The notes under the pieces are model-generated. The model made no database searches, was not told the DNA's origin, and saw only the letters and a list, made by a program, of their open reading frames with translations. From the NCBI RefSeq assembly GCF_000717055.1, contig NZ_JNXI01000014.1, positions 1-64,000 on the forward strand: a stretch of 64,000 bases of DNA, in the 5' to 3' direction. Source of the DNA: Streptomyces iakyrus. GTDB lineage: Bacteria; Actinomycetota; Actinomycetes; Streptomycetales; Streptomycetaceae. Within the stretch, counting starts at the first letter, position 1. Every line of letters starts with the position of its first letter. Positions 57,776 through 64,000 of the stretch are shown piece after piece. The position numbers and the translations under genes are program-made.

Positions 57776-58625
57776 CCTCGCGCGGCGGGTGGTGGACGTC
57801 CACTACCACGCGGGCCCCGACCTGTACCGGCGCCGTCTCACCACCGGCGGCGCCGGCCGGGCCTACGCCGGGATCGACGGCTGGGTGGTCATCAAGAGCC
57901 ACCTGGGCTGCACCGCGGCGAGCGCGTGGGAGGCCCGTCAGGAGGGGCTGCCCGTCTCAGGCACCGTCGTCCTCAACGATCTCGCCGGAGGCGTGCACCC
58001 CCGGGTGGTGGAACAGGCCGTCTACACCCACGGCCAGGACAGTCCAGCCCGGCTGGTCGTGCACCTGCCCACCCTCGTCGGCCCGGCCCATCCCTCCCGG
58101 CTGCACCGGCAGGCCTTCCACCCGCTGCTGGACACCGAACGATGGCGCGGCGAGCGGGTCCTGGACGGCACCGGACAGCTCCGGCGTCCTGTGCGCGAGG
58201 TGCTCCGGGCGGCCCGGGACCTCCCGGTCGTCCTGGCGACGGGCCACTGCGACCGGGAGGAGACCCTGCGCGTGGTCGACGAGGCGGCCCGGCTGGACCT
58301 GCCCCGGGTGCTGCTGACCCACGCCACGCATCCGATGACCGGCCTCACCCCCGCCGACCTCACCCGGCTCGCCGACGTGCCGGGGGTGTACGTCGAGATC
58401 ACCGCCCTGACGCTGCTCCTGGGGCACCGTGACGCCGGGCATCTGGGAGACGTCGTACGGGCCCACCCCCGGGTGGTGTTCAGCTCCGACCTCGGGCAGC
58501 CGGACCAGCCGGACCCCGCCACATGGCTGTCGCTCGGCGAAAGCTGGTTCGAGCAGGCGCAGCTGACGCCCCGCCAGGTACGTGCCGTCACCGCACTCAA
58601 CCCGGCAGCGTTGCTGGCGCCCTGA
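57768..58625 (+). CDS. DUF6282 amidohydrolase-type protein
   Basis: A 285-residue putative metal-dependent hydrolase. VVDVHYHAGPDLY gives the first metal motif HxH, VIKSHLGCT the Lys/His pair of strand 3-4, LATGHCDREE and LLTHATHPMTG more His ligands, and VFSSDLGQPDQPDP the final Asp. The layout is that of family DUF6282, often found with RraA, dehydrogenases and permeases in catabolic clusters. It overlaps the fusion gene by 8 bases and is co-translated. It likely opens a lactone or hydrolyses an amide or ester; the substrate is unknown. Confidence 0.8.
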   Translation: MRDLARRVVDVHYHAGPDLYRRRLTTGGAGRAYAGIDGWVVIKSHLGCTAASAWEARQEGLPVSGTVVLNDLAGGVHPRVVEQAVYTHGQDSPARLVVHLPTLVGPAHPSRLHRQAFHPLLDTERWRGERVLDGTGQLRRPVREVLRAARDLPVVLATGHCDREETLRVVDEAARLDLPRVLLTHATHPMTGLTPADLTRLADVPGVYVEITALTLLLGHRDAGHLGDVVRAHPRVVFSSDLGQPDQPDPATWLSLGESWFEQAQLTPRQVRAVTALNPAALLAP

Positions 58626-58646
58626 CCGCCGTAACAGGAAAGGCTC

Positions 58647-59690
58647 ATGACCGACCCTCGTCCCCCCGGTATCTCCCGTCGCGCGCTCCTGCGCGGCACG
58701 GCGGTCGCGGCTGCGTGCGCCGCGTCCTCGGAAAGCGTCCACGCAGCTACGGGCCACCCCGTCTCCAGCAGCCCCGGTGCGCTGAACGACCAGTCGGCGG
58801 TCCGTACCCTCACCGTCGGAGACACCCGGCTCACCTATGTCGTCGACGGCGCGATGGAGCTGGACCCCACGGGCTTCCTCCCGGCCGTCCCTGCCGCCTA
58901 CTGGCGGGACCACCCCGAGGCGCTGACCCGGTCCGGCCGGATCGCTGCCTCCGCGGGCGGGCTGCTCGTCGAACGGGGCGGGCGGCGGCTGCTGATCGAC
59001 ACGGGACTCGGCGCCAACGTGCTCTCCCCGTCCCTCGGCGTCTCCCGAGCGGGCGCGTTGCCGCACACCCTGCGCCGGCTCCGGGTGCCCCCGGAGTCCG
59101 TCGACACCGTGGCCTTCACCCACCTGCACACCGACCACACCGGCCTGGGCTTCCGCACGGACGGCGAGCGGGCACCGCGCAAGGCCTTCCCGTGCGCCGA
59201 CTACCTGGTGGCCGCCGCCGAATGGGAGCCCTTCTGGCGGCGCGAGATCGAGACCGGTGCCCCCTCCTGGGACGGATTCATGGTGCCGATGTCGAGGGTG
59301 CTGCGGACGTTCGGCGACGGCGCGGAGATCTGGCCCGGCGTCATCGCGCTGGTCACTCCGGGCCACAGCCCCGGACACACCACCTACGTGATCGCCGCCT
59401 CCGGCGGACGGCAGGTCCTGGTCTTCGGCGACGCGTTCCACACTCCCGCCCAGCTGGCCCACCCGCAGTGGCCCTCAGGCCCCGACACGGACACCGGCGC
59501 GGTCCTGAAGGCCCGCCGGACCCTCCTGGCCCGCCTCCTGCTGCCGCACACCCACGCGTTCGCCTTCCACTTCGGCGACCAGGCCTTCGGGCGCGTCCTG
59601 CGGGACGGCACGGGTGCGGCCCGGTGGCATCCGGCTCCCGCCCGGAAACTCCTGCCGCCACCGGTCAGGATCTCCGAATCCCCCGGGTGA
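58647..59690 (+). CDS. Tat-exported metallo-beta-lactamase-fold hydrolase
   Basis: A 347-residue protein with a twin-arginine signal (SRRALLRG, R11-R12) and cleavage near VHAAT. The MBL motif is THLHTDHTG (H159, H161, D163, H164), a further His lies in VTPGHSPGHTT, the bridging Asp in VFGDAFH, and the last His in FAFHFGD. It is exported and binds zinc; lactonase or esterase action on an extracellular compound is plausible, and such folds also occur in GBL-degrading lactonases. It ends just before a LysR gene. Confidence 0.85.
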   Translation: MTDPRPPGISRRALLRGTAVAAACAASSESVHAATGHPVSSSPGALNDQSAVRTLTVGDTRLTYVVDGAMELDPTGFLPAVPAAYWRDHPEALTRSGRIAASAGGLLVERGGRRLLIDTGLGANVLSPSLGVSRAGALPHTLRRLRVPPESVDTVAFTHLHTDHTGLGFRTDGERAPRKAFPCADYLVAAAEWEPFWRREIETGAPSWDGFMVPMSRVLRTFGDGAEIWPGVIALVTPGHSPGHTTYVIAASGGRQVLVFGDAFHTPAQLAHPQWPSGPDTDTGAVLKARRTLLARLLLPHTHAFAFHFGDQAFGRVLRDGTGAARWHPAPARKLLPPPVRISESPG

Positions 59691-59735
59691 CGAGGGCGGC
59701 GAGATCCGGTGGTCACAGCGGTTAGGGTGAATCCC

Positions 59736-60647
59736 GTGGAGCTCCTGCACCTGCGCTATTTCCTCGCTGTCGCCCAAGAGCTGAACTTCTCCACCGCCGC
59801 CCGCAAACTGCACATGGCGGCCTCCCCGTTGAGCCGGCGGATCAAGGATCTCGAGAACGAGGTCGGGCACCGGCTGTTCGACCGGGACACCCACCACGTA
59901 CGGCTCACCGCGGCCGGCAGCGCGCTGCTGCCGATCGCCCGTGGGGTGCTGGAGCAGGTCGACTCCATCAAATGGCGGCTGGACGAGACGGCCCGGCCGC
60001 AGCGCACCACCGTGCTGCTCGGCGTGCCCACCGGCGTCCATCCCGACCTGCGGGAACGGATGGACGCCCTGGCCGAGCGGGTCGGGGACCGGTTCGAGAT
60101 CAAACGCTGGCCCGGCGGCACCGACCGGCTCGTCGACGCCGTGTGCGACGGCAGGCTGGCGCTGACCCTGGCCCGGCTCCCGGCCGGGGGCGACCCGGCG
60201 CTGGAGCAGATGCCGGTGATGTCCGAGCGGCTCGGCGCGGTCGTGCCCCGGGACCGGTTCGCCGGGCGCGAGTCCGTCGCCCTCGCGGAACTGGCGGAAC
60301 TCGCCTACGCGGGCTCCCCGACGGCGGTGACGAACGCCTACTTCCGCGGCCTCGACCAGCAGCTCGCCGAACTCGGCATCAAGAAGCGCATCGAACTGGG
60401 CAGCGCCACCTTCGAGGGGATCTCCGAAATAGTCTCCAGCGGTCTGGCGTTCTCCATTTCCATGCTGGATTCCAGAAGTCCCGTGCAGAATTACCGTCTC
60501 GACAATGTCACTGTCCTTCCCTTCTCTGATTTCCATCCTCGTCTGGAGACCGGGCTGATCTGGCGCAAGGACCGGGCGAACGGCGGTGAACTGCAAGAAG
60601 TCGTGGCGGCGGCCCGCGAGGTCTTCGCCGAGCCGCTCCACTCATAA
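59736..60647 (+). CDS. LysR-type transcriptional regulator
   Basis: A 303-residue regulator. The HTH is LLHLRYFLAVAQELNFSTAARKLHMAASPLSRRIKDLENEVGHRLF. The effector domain runs to EPLHS. The GTG at 59736 follows AGGGTGA; TAGGGT also looks like a -10 element, so the transcript may be leaderless. Codons at 60420-60540 are noticeably AT-richer than elsewhere. It lies between two enzyme operons and probably controls one or both. A perfect terminator hairpin follows. Confidence 0.88.
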   Translation: MELLHLRYFLAVAQELNFSTAARKLHMAASPLSRRIKDLENEVGHRLFDRDTHHVRLTAAGSALLPIARGVLEQVDSIKWRLDETARPQRTTVLLGVPTGVHPDLRERMDALAERVGDRFEIKRWPGGTDRLVDAVCDGRLALTLARLPAGGDPALEQMPVMSERLGAVVPRDRFAGRESVALAELAELAYAGSPTAVTNAYFRGLDQQLAELGIKKRIELGSATFEGISEIVSSGLAFSISMLDSRSPVQNYRLDNVTVLPFSDFHPRLETGLIWRKDRANGGELQEVVAAAREVFAEPLHS

Positions 60648-60663
60648 TCGCCATAAAATCTCC

Positions 60664-60704
60664 ACGCAAAGCGGTATGACCACTGCGGTCATACCGCTTT
60701 GCGT
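60664..60704 (+). terminator. Perfect 18-base terminator hairpin
   Basis: ACGCAAAGCGGTATGACC (60664-60681) and GGTCATACCGCTTTGCGT (60687-60704) form a perfect stem with a 5-base loop, followed by TATTC. It ends the LysR transcript. Confidence 0.85.
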
Positions 60705-60720
60705 TATTCAGTCACACCAT

Positions 60721-60799
60721 TCGTTTCCATTCGGAGAATCTCCGCGCTAACTTAGTTTCCAGATACACACATATGGCGAGCGAAGGAGTGAAGAAACCG
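60721..60799 (+). promoter_or_regulatory. Promoter and dyad of CoA-transferase operon
   Basis: A short AT-richer region with the perfect dyad CGGAGAATCTCCG (60732-60744) immediately before TAACTT (60748-60753), a plausible -10 element. A LysR protein encoded just upstream is the natural candidate to bind it. Confidence 0.5.
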
Positions 60800-61969
60800 A
60801 TGACGGACAGCACCGACACCGTCGCCGGCCCGCTGGAGGGCGTCCGCGTGATCGACCTCTCGACCGTGGTGATGGGCCCCTACGCCGCCCAGATCCTCGG
60901 CGACCTGGGCGCGGACGTGATCAAGATCGAGTCGCCGTCCGACACCGTGCGCAACGGCCACTACCGCACGACCCCGGGCATGACCCCGCTGAACCTCAAC
61001 GTCAACCGCAACAAGCGCAGCGTCGCCCTCAACCTCAAGGACGACACCGACCGCGAGCGCGCACTGCGGCTGATCGACACCGCGGACGTCCTGATCACCA
61101 ACATGCGCCCCGGCGCCCTGCACCGCCTCGGCCTGTCCTACGACGACATCGCCGCCCGCAACCCCGGCCTCGTCTACGCGCACGCCCAGGGCTTTCGCAG
61201 CGACTCGGACCGGGCCGGGAACGCCGCGTACGACGAGACCGTGCAGGCCGCCTCCGGCCTGGTCGACATCGCCGACCGGGCCCTCGGCGAGCCCGTCTAC
61301 CTGCCGACGATCATCGGCGACAAGGTCTCCTCGCTGACCATCGCCTACAGCGTGCTGGCCGCCCTGCTGCACCGGAACAACACCGGCCAGGGCCAGCTCA
61401 TCGAGATCCCGATGACGGACACCCTGATCGCGTTCAACCTGGTCGAGCACCTCGCGGGCCACACCCACGTGCCCGAGACCGGCCCCACCGGCTTCTCGCT
61501 GTCGATGCTGAAGGGCCACAAGGCCGTGCGCACCAAGGACGGCCTGGCGTGTGTCATGCCGTACAACCCGCACAACTACCGGGACTTCTTCACCGCCGCC
61601 GGACGCCCGGACCTCGCCGAGGACCCACGTGTGAACGGCGACGCCATCGACAGCGCCGACCACGAGGACCTGGCCGCGCTCCTGGAGACCTGCGCCCCGG
61701 CGCTGACCACCGAGGAGTGGGCGGAGGTATGCGCCAAGCACAGCATCCCGATGGCCCCGGTGCTGGAACTCGACCGCGCCCACGACGACCCCTACGTCCG
61801 GGACGGCCGCCTGCTCGACACCGCCGAGCACCCCACCGAGGGCACGGTCCGCACCATCGGCATCCCGCTGCGCTTCTCCGCCACCCCAGGCTCGATCCGC
61901 CGTCTCGCGCCGATCGCCGGCCAGGACACCGAGGACGTCCTCGCCGAACTCGACGCCACCACCCGCTGA
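60800..61969 (+). CDS. CaiB/BaiF (class III) CoA-transferase
   Basis: A 389-residue enzyme that moves CoA between acids. Family blocks are GVRVIDLSTVVMGPYAAQILGDLGADVIKIE, NRNKRSVALNLK and NMRPGALHRLGL; the catalytic Asp is D145 in NAAYDETVQAASG. The ATG at 60800 with GAAGGAG upstream is chosen; a start at 60773 would add nine residues. It is first in an operon with enoyl-CoA hydratase, decarboxylase-like and dehydrogenase genes, so it probably activates the pathway acid to its CoA ester. Confidence 0.9.
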   Translation: MTDSTDTVAGPLEGVRVIDLSTVVMGPYAAQILGDLGADVIKIESPSDTVRNGHYRTTPGMTPLNLNVNRNKRSVALNLKDDTDRERALRLIDTADVLITNMRPGALHRLGLSYDDIAARNPGLVYAHAQGFRSDSDRAGNAAYDETVQAASGLVDIADRALGEPVYLPTIIGDKVSSLTIAYSVLAALLHRNNTGQGQLIEIPMTDTLIAFNLVEHLAGHTHVPETGPTGFSLSMLKGHKAVRTKDGLACVMPYNPHNYRDFFTAAGRPDLAEDPRVNGDAIDSADHEDLAALLETCAPALTTEEWAEVCAKHSIPMAPVLELDRAHDDPYVRDGRLLDTAEHPTEGTVRTIGIPLRFSATPGSIRRLAPIAGQDTEDVLAELDATTR

Positions 61970-61988
61970 TCACCACAGGAGGACCGTC

Positions 61989-62765
61989 ATGAGCAACCCC
62001 ACCCCTCCCGTCGTACGCACCGAACGCATCGGCTCCACCCTGCTGATCACCCTGGACCGTCCCGAGGCCCGCAACGCCGTGAACGCGGCGACCGCCACCG
62101 CGCTGGCCGCCGCCCTCGACGAGCTGGAGGCCGACCCCGCCCTGCGGGCCGGCGTCCTGACCGGCGAGGGCGGCACGTTCAGCGCCGGCATGGACCTCAA
62201 GGCCGCCCTGCGCGGCGAGTCGCCCGAGATCGAGGGCCGCGGCTTCGGCGGCCTGACCGAGTCCCGGCCGGACAAGCCCCTCATCGCCGCCGTGGAGGGC
62301 TTCGCCATGGGCGGCGGCTTCGAACTGGCCCTGGCCTGCGACCTGATCGTCGCCGCCGAGGACGCCCGGTTCGGCCTGCCCGAGGTCAAGCGCGGCCTGA
62401 TCGCCGCGGGCGGCGGCGTGATCCGGCTGCCCGGACGCATCCCGCACCACCTCGCGATGGAGTTCCTGCTGACCGGCGAGCCCGTCGACGGCCGCCGGGC
62501 CGGCGAACTGGGCCTGGCCAACCGGGTCAGCGCGAAGGGGCAGGCCGTCGCCGAGGCGCTCCGGCTGGCCGAACGGGTCGCGGAGAACGCCCCGTTGGCC
62601 CTCGCGGCCGTCAAGCACGTCGTCCGCGCCGCCGAAGGAGCGTCCGACCAGGAGGCCTTCGCGTTCCAGCGCAGCGAGATGAAGACCCTGATGGCCTCGG
62701 ACGACGTCCGCGAGGGCATGACCGCCTTCGCCGAGCGCCGCCCCGCGCGCTGGACCGGGCGGTGA
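61989..62765 (+). CDS. Enoyl-CoA hydratase/isomerase
   Basis: A 258-residue crotonase-fold enzyme. The oxyanion holes are FSAGMDLKA and GFAMGGGFELALACDL. Both catalytic glutamates of hydratases are present (E112 in GGGFEL and E132 in GLPEVKRG), so hydration of an enoyl-CoA is likely. GGAGG precedes the ATG by about 7 bases. It is third-space-separated by only 19 bases from the CoA-transferase and 7 bases from the next gene, so the genes form one operon. Confidence 0.9.
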   Translation: MSNPTPPVVRTERIGSTLLITLDRPEARNAVNAATATALAAALDELEADPALRAGVLTGEGGTFSAGMDLKAALRGESPEIEGRGFGGLTESRPDKPLIAAVEGFAMGGGFELALACDLIVAAEDARFGLPEVKRGLIAAGGGVIRLPGRIPHHLAMEFLLTGEPVDGRRAGELGLANRVSAKGQAVAEALRLAERVAENAPLALAAVKHVVRAAEGASDQEAFAFQRSEMKTLMASDDVREGMTAFAERRPARWTGR

Positions 62766-62772
62766 GCCGGAC

Positions 62773-63519
62773 ATGAAGGCCGCGGACGTACGGCAGCACG
62801 TCACCACCCCCCTCACCGGCCCGGCGTACCCGCCGATGGTGCCGCGGTTCACCGACCGCGAGTACCTCAACGTCGTCTACCGCACCGACCCGGACGCCCT
62901 GCGGGCCGTCGTCCCCGAACCCCTGAGGATCGACGAGCCGCTGGTCCGGTTCGAGGTCATGAAGATGGGCGACGTCAGCGGATACGGCCCCTACACCGAG
63001 GCCGGCCAGGCGATCCCCGTCGGCTTCGAGGGCGAGCGGGGCGAGTACCTGCACACGATGCACCTGGACAACTTCCCGGCGACCGCCTCCGGGCGCGAGG
63101 TCTCCGCCTACCCGAAGGTCATCGGCTCCCCGGCGCTGTACGTCGACTCCGGCGCGCTCGTCGGCACCCTCGACCACGGCAGCCTGCGGGTCGCCACCGC
63201 GACCATGGGCTACAAGCAGCACGAGCTGGACCGGACCGAGGCCGAGGCACAGATCACCGTGCCGACCTTCATGCTCAAGACGATCCCCGGCTACGACGGG
63301 CTGCCGCGCGTGCAGGAACTCGTCCGCACCCGCATCACCGACGTCACCGTCAAGGAGGCCTGGACCGGCCCCGCCCGGCTCCAGCTGTTCCAGCACGTGC
63401 TCGCCCCGCTGGCCGACCTGCCGGTGCTGGAGGTCGTCTCCGCCAGCCACATCCTCACCGACCTGACGCTGGCAGGCGTCGAGCCGGTCCACGACTACCT
63501 GAAGGGAGCCGCGTCATGA
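62773..63519 (+). CDS. Acetoacetate-decarboxylase-family protein
   Basis: A 248-residue cytoplasmic enzyme. The Schiff-base lysine is K115 in GREVSAYPKVIGSP, at the same place as in clostridial acetoacetate decarboxylase, and the upstream Arg-Glu of GRE is kept. FEVMKMGDVSGYGPYTEAGQAIPV and YDGLPRVQELVRTRITD are typical of the actinobacterial ADC-like group. It decarboxylates or dehydrates a beta-keto acid. It is 7 bases from the hydratase gene and overlaps the next gene by 4 bases (ATGA). Confidence 0.87.
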   Translation: MKAADVRQHVTTPLTGPAYPPMVPRFTDREYLNVVYRTDPDALRAVVPEPLRIDEPLVRFEVMKMGDVSGYGPYTEAGQAIPVGFEGERGEYLHTMHLDNFPATASGREVSAYPKVIGSPALYVDSGALVGTLDHGSLRVATATMGYKQHELDRTEAEAQITVPTFMLKTIPGYDGLPRVQELVRTRITDVTVKEAWTGPARLQLFQHVLAPLADLPVLEVVSASHILTDLTLAGVEPVHDYLKGAAS

Positions 63520-64000
63520 CCCGCGCCTTCCGCACCGCCGCGGTGATCGGCGCCGGGACCATCGGACTGTCCTGGGCGACGCTGTTCGCCACGCACGGTC
63601 TGACCGTCCGGGTGACCGACCCGCGCCCCGACCTCGCCGAGGCCGTGGACGAGGCCCTGGCGACGTACGCCCCGCATCTGGCCGCCCGCGGCCTGGACGT
63701 GACCGGCCTCGCCGACCGCGTGCACCTCGCCGCCGACGTCACCGAGGCCGTCCGGGACGCCGACGTCGTCCAGGAGAACGGCCCCGAGCGGGTGGAGTTC
63801 AAGAAGGACCTGTTCGCCACCCTCGCCCGCGAGGCCCCGGACCACACCCTGCTGCTCAGCTCCTCCTCCGCGATCCCGTCGAGCGCCTTCACCGGGGAGC
63901 TGTCCGACGAGGACGCCGCCCGGGTGCTGATCGGCCACCCCTTCAACCCGCCGCACCTGGTCCCGCTCGTCGAGGTCGTCCCCGGGATACGCACCGGCGA
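63516..64000 (+). CDS. 3-hydroxyacyl-CoA/L-carnitine dehydrogenase-like (cut by window end)
   Basis: The first 161 residues of a Rossmann dehydrogenase. The NAD motif is VIGAGTIGLSWA (G12-A-G-T-I-G17), and later SSSSAIPSSAFTG and IGHPFNPPHLVPLVEVVPG are the core blocks of the 3-hydroxyacyl-CoA dehydrogenase, lambda-crystallin and carnitine dehydrogenase group. It is coupled to the ADC-like gene by an ATGA overlap. It would oxidise the 3-hydroxy group made by the hydratase. The C-terminal helical domain lies outside the window. Confidence 0.88.
   Translation, partial: MTRAFRTAAVIGAGTIGLSWATLFATHGLTVRVTDPRPDLAEAVDEALATYAPHLAARGLDVTGLADRVHLAADVTEAVRDADVVQENGPERVEFKKDLFATLAREAPDHTLLLSSSSAIPSSAFTGELSDEDAARVLIGHPFNPPHLVPLVEVVPGIRTG

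Noticed and set aside
1..64000. tRNA, rRNA, transposase, integrase or attachment sites
   Set aside because: None was seen: no cloverleaf-like gene with a T-loop, no IS termini with a transposase, and no phage-type integrase. Subtle att sites cannot be excluded by eye.

Overview
The window is about 64 kb of very GC-rich actinobacterial DNA. Strong G/C bias at the third codon position, GTG and TTG starts, Tat-lipoproteins, LAxTG and class F sorting signals, NarL-type two-component pairs and a gamma-butyrolactone-type hormone locus all point to Streptomyces, probably a variable part of the chromosome because at least four decayed genes are present. No rRNA, tRNA, CRISPR array or intact transposase was seen.

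Layout. 0-14.4 kb: small secreted, lipoprotein and membrane proteins, two gene remnants (a zinc metallopeptidase tail with a one-base deletion and half an ABC ATPase), a serine hydrolase, a glycine-rich LASTG surface protein, TerB, a class A beta-lactamase with unusual active-site residues, an RlmA/TlrB-like 23S rRNA methyltransferase, a CtaG-like protein, and a translationally coupled module of sortase substrate, class F sortase, ECF sigma factor and membrane protein. 14.6-18.8 kb: a three-gene unit of unknown protein, MoxR AAA ATPase and DUF2201/VWA metallopeptidase-like protein. 18.8-22.8 kb (minus) and 35.6-39.8 kb (plus): two separate MMPL transporter plus histidine kinase plus response regulator modules. 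22.9-35.2 kb: an amidohydrolase, a BTAD-CGNR fusion regulator, MarR/proline iminopeptidase and HxlR/imine-reductase-like divergent pairs, a GH30-ricin glycosidase facing a LacI regulator, remnants of LysR, SnoaL-like and DEAD-box helicase genes, and a cold-shock gene whose leader holds a terminator-like hairpin. 39.8-44.8 kb: a second serine hydrolase, a third two-component pair, and an ArsR/MFS divergent pair.

The most interesting part is 44.9-64 kb. A GBL-receptor-type TetR gene diverges from an afsA-like gene, an acyl-CoA-dehydrogenase-like flavoprotein gene and a HAD phosphatase gene, the same classes expected for an mmfL-H-P-type furan or butenolide hormone operon, followed by a second TetR gene. 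An 18-20 bp dyad of the type ATACCTTC-N2-GAAGGTAT lies in the tetR-afsA gap. Related copies lie before the second tetR and before a LysR gene that opens an enzyme cluster. That cluster (50.9-59.7 kb) encodes a nitronate-monooxygenase-like protein, a YciI-ABM fusion, a flavoprotein dehydrogenase, a DRE-TIM aldolase, an alpha/beta-hydrolase-like protein without its nucleophile, an isopropylmalate-dehydrogenase-RraA fusion, a DUF6282 metal hydrolase and a Tat-exported MBL-fold protein. A second LysR gene and a CoA-transferase, enoyl-CoA hydratase, acetoacetate-decarboxylase-like and 3-hydroxyacyl-CoA-dehydrogenase operon follow and run off the end of the window. The pathway is not one I recognise; hormone control of it is an inference from the operator-like sites.
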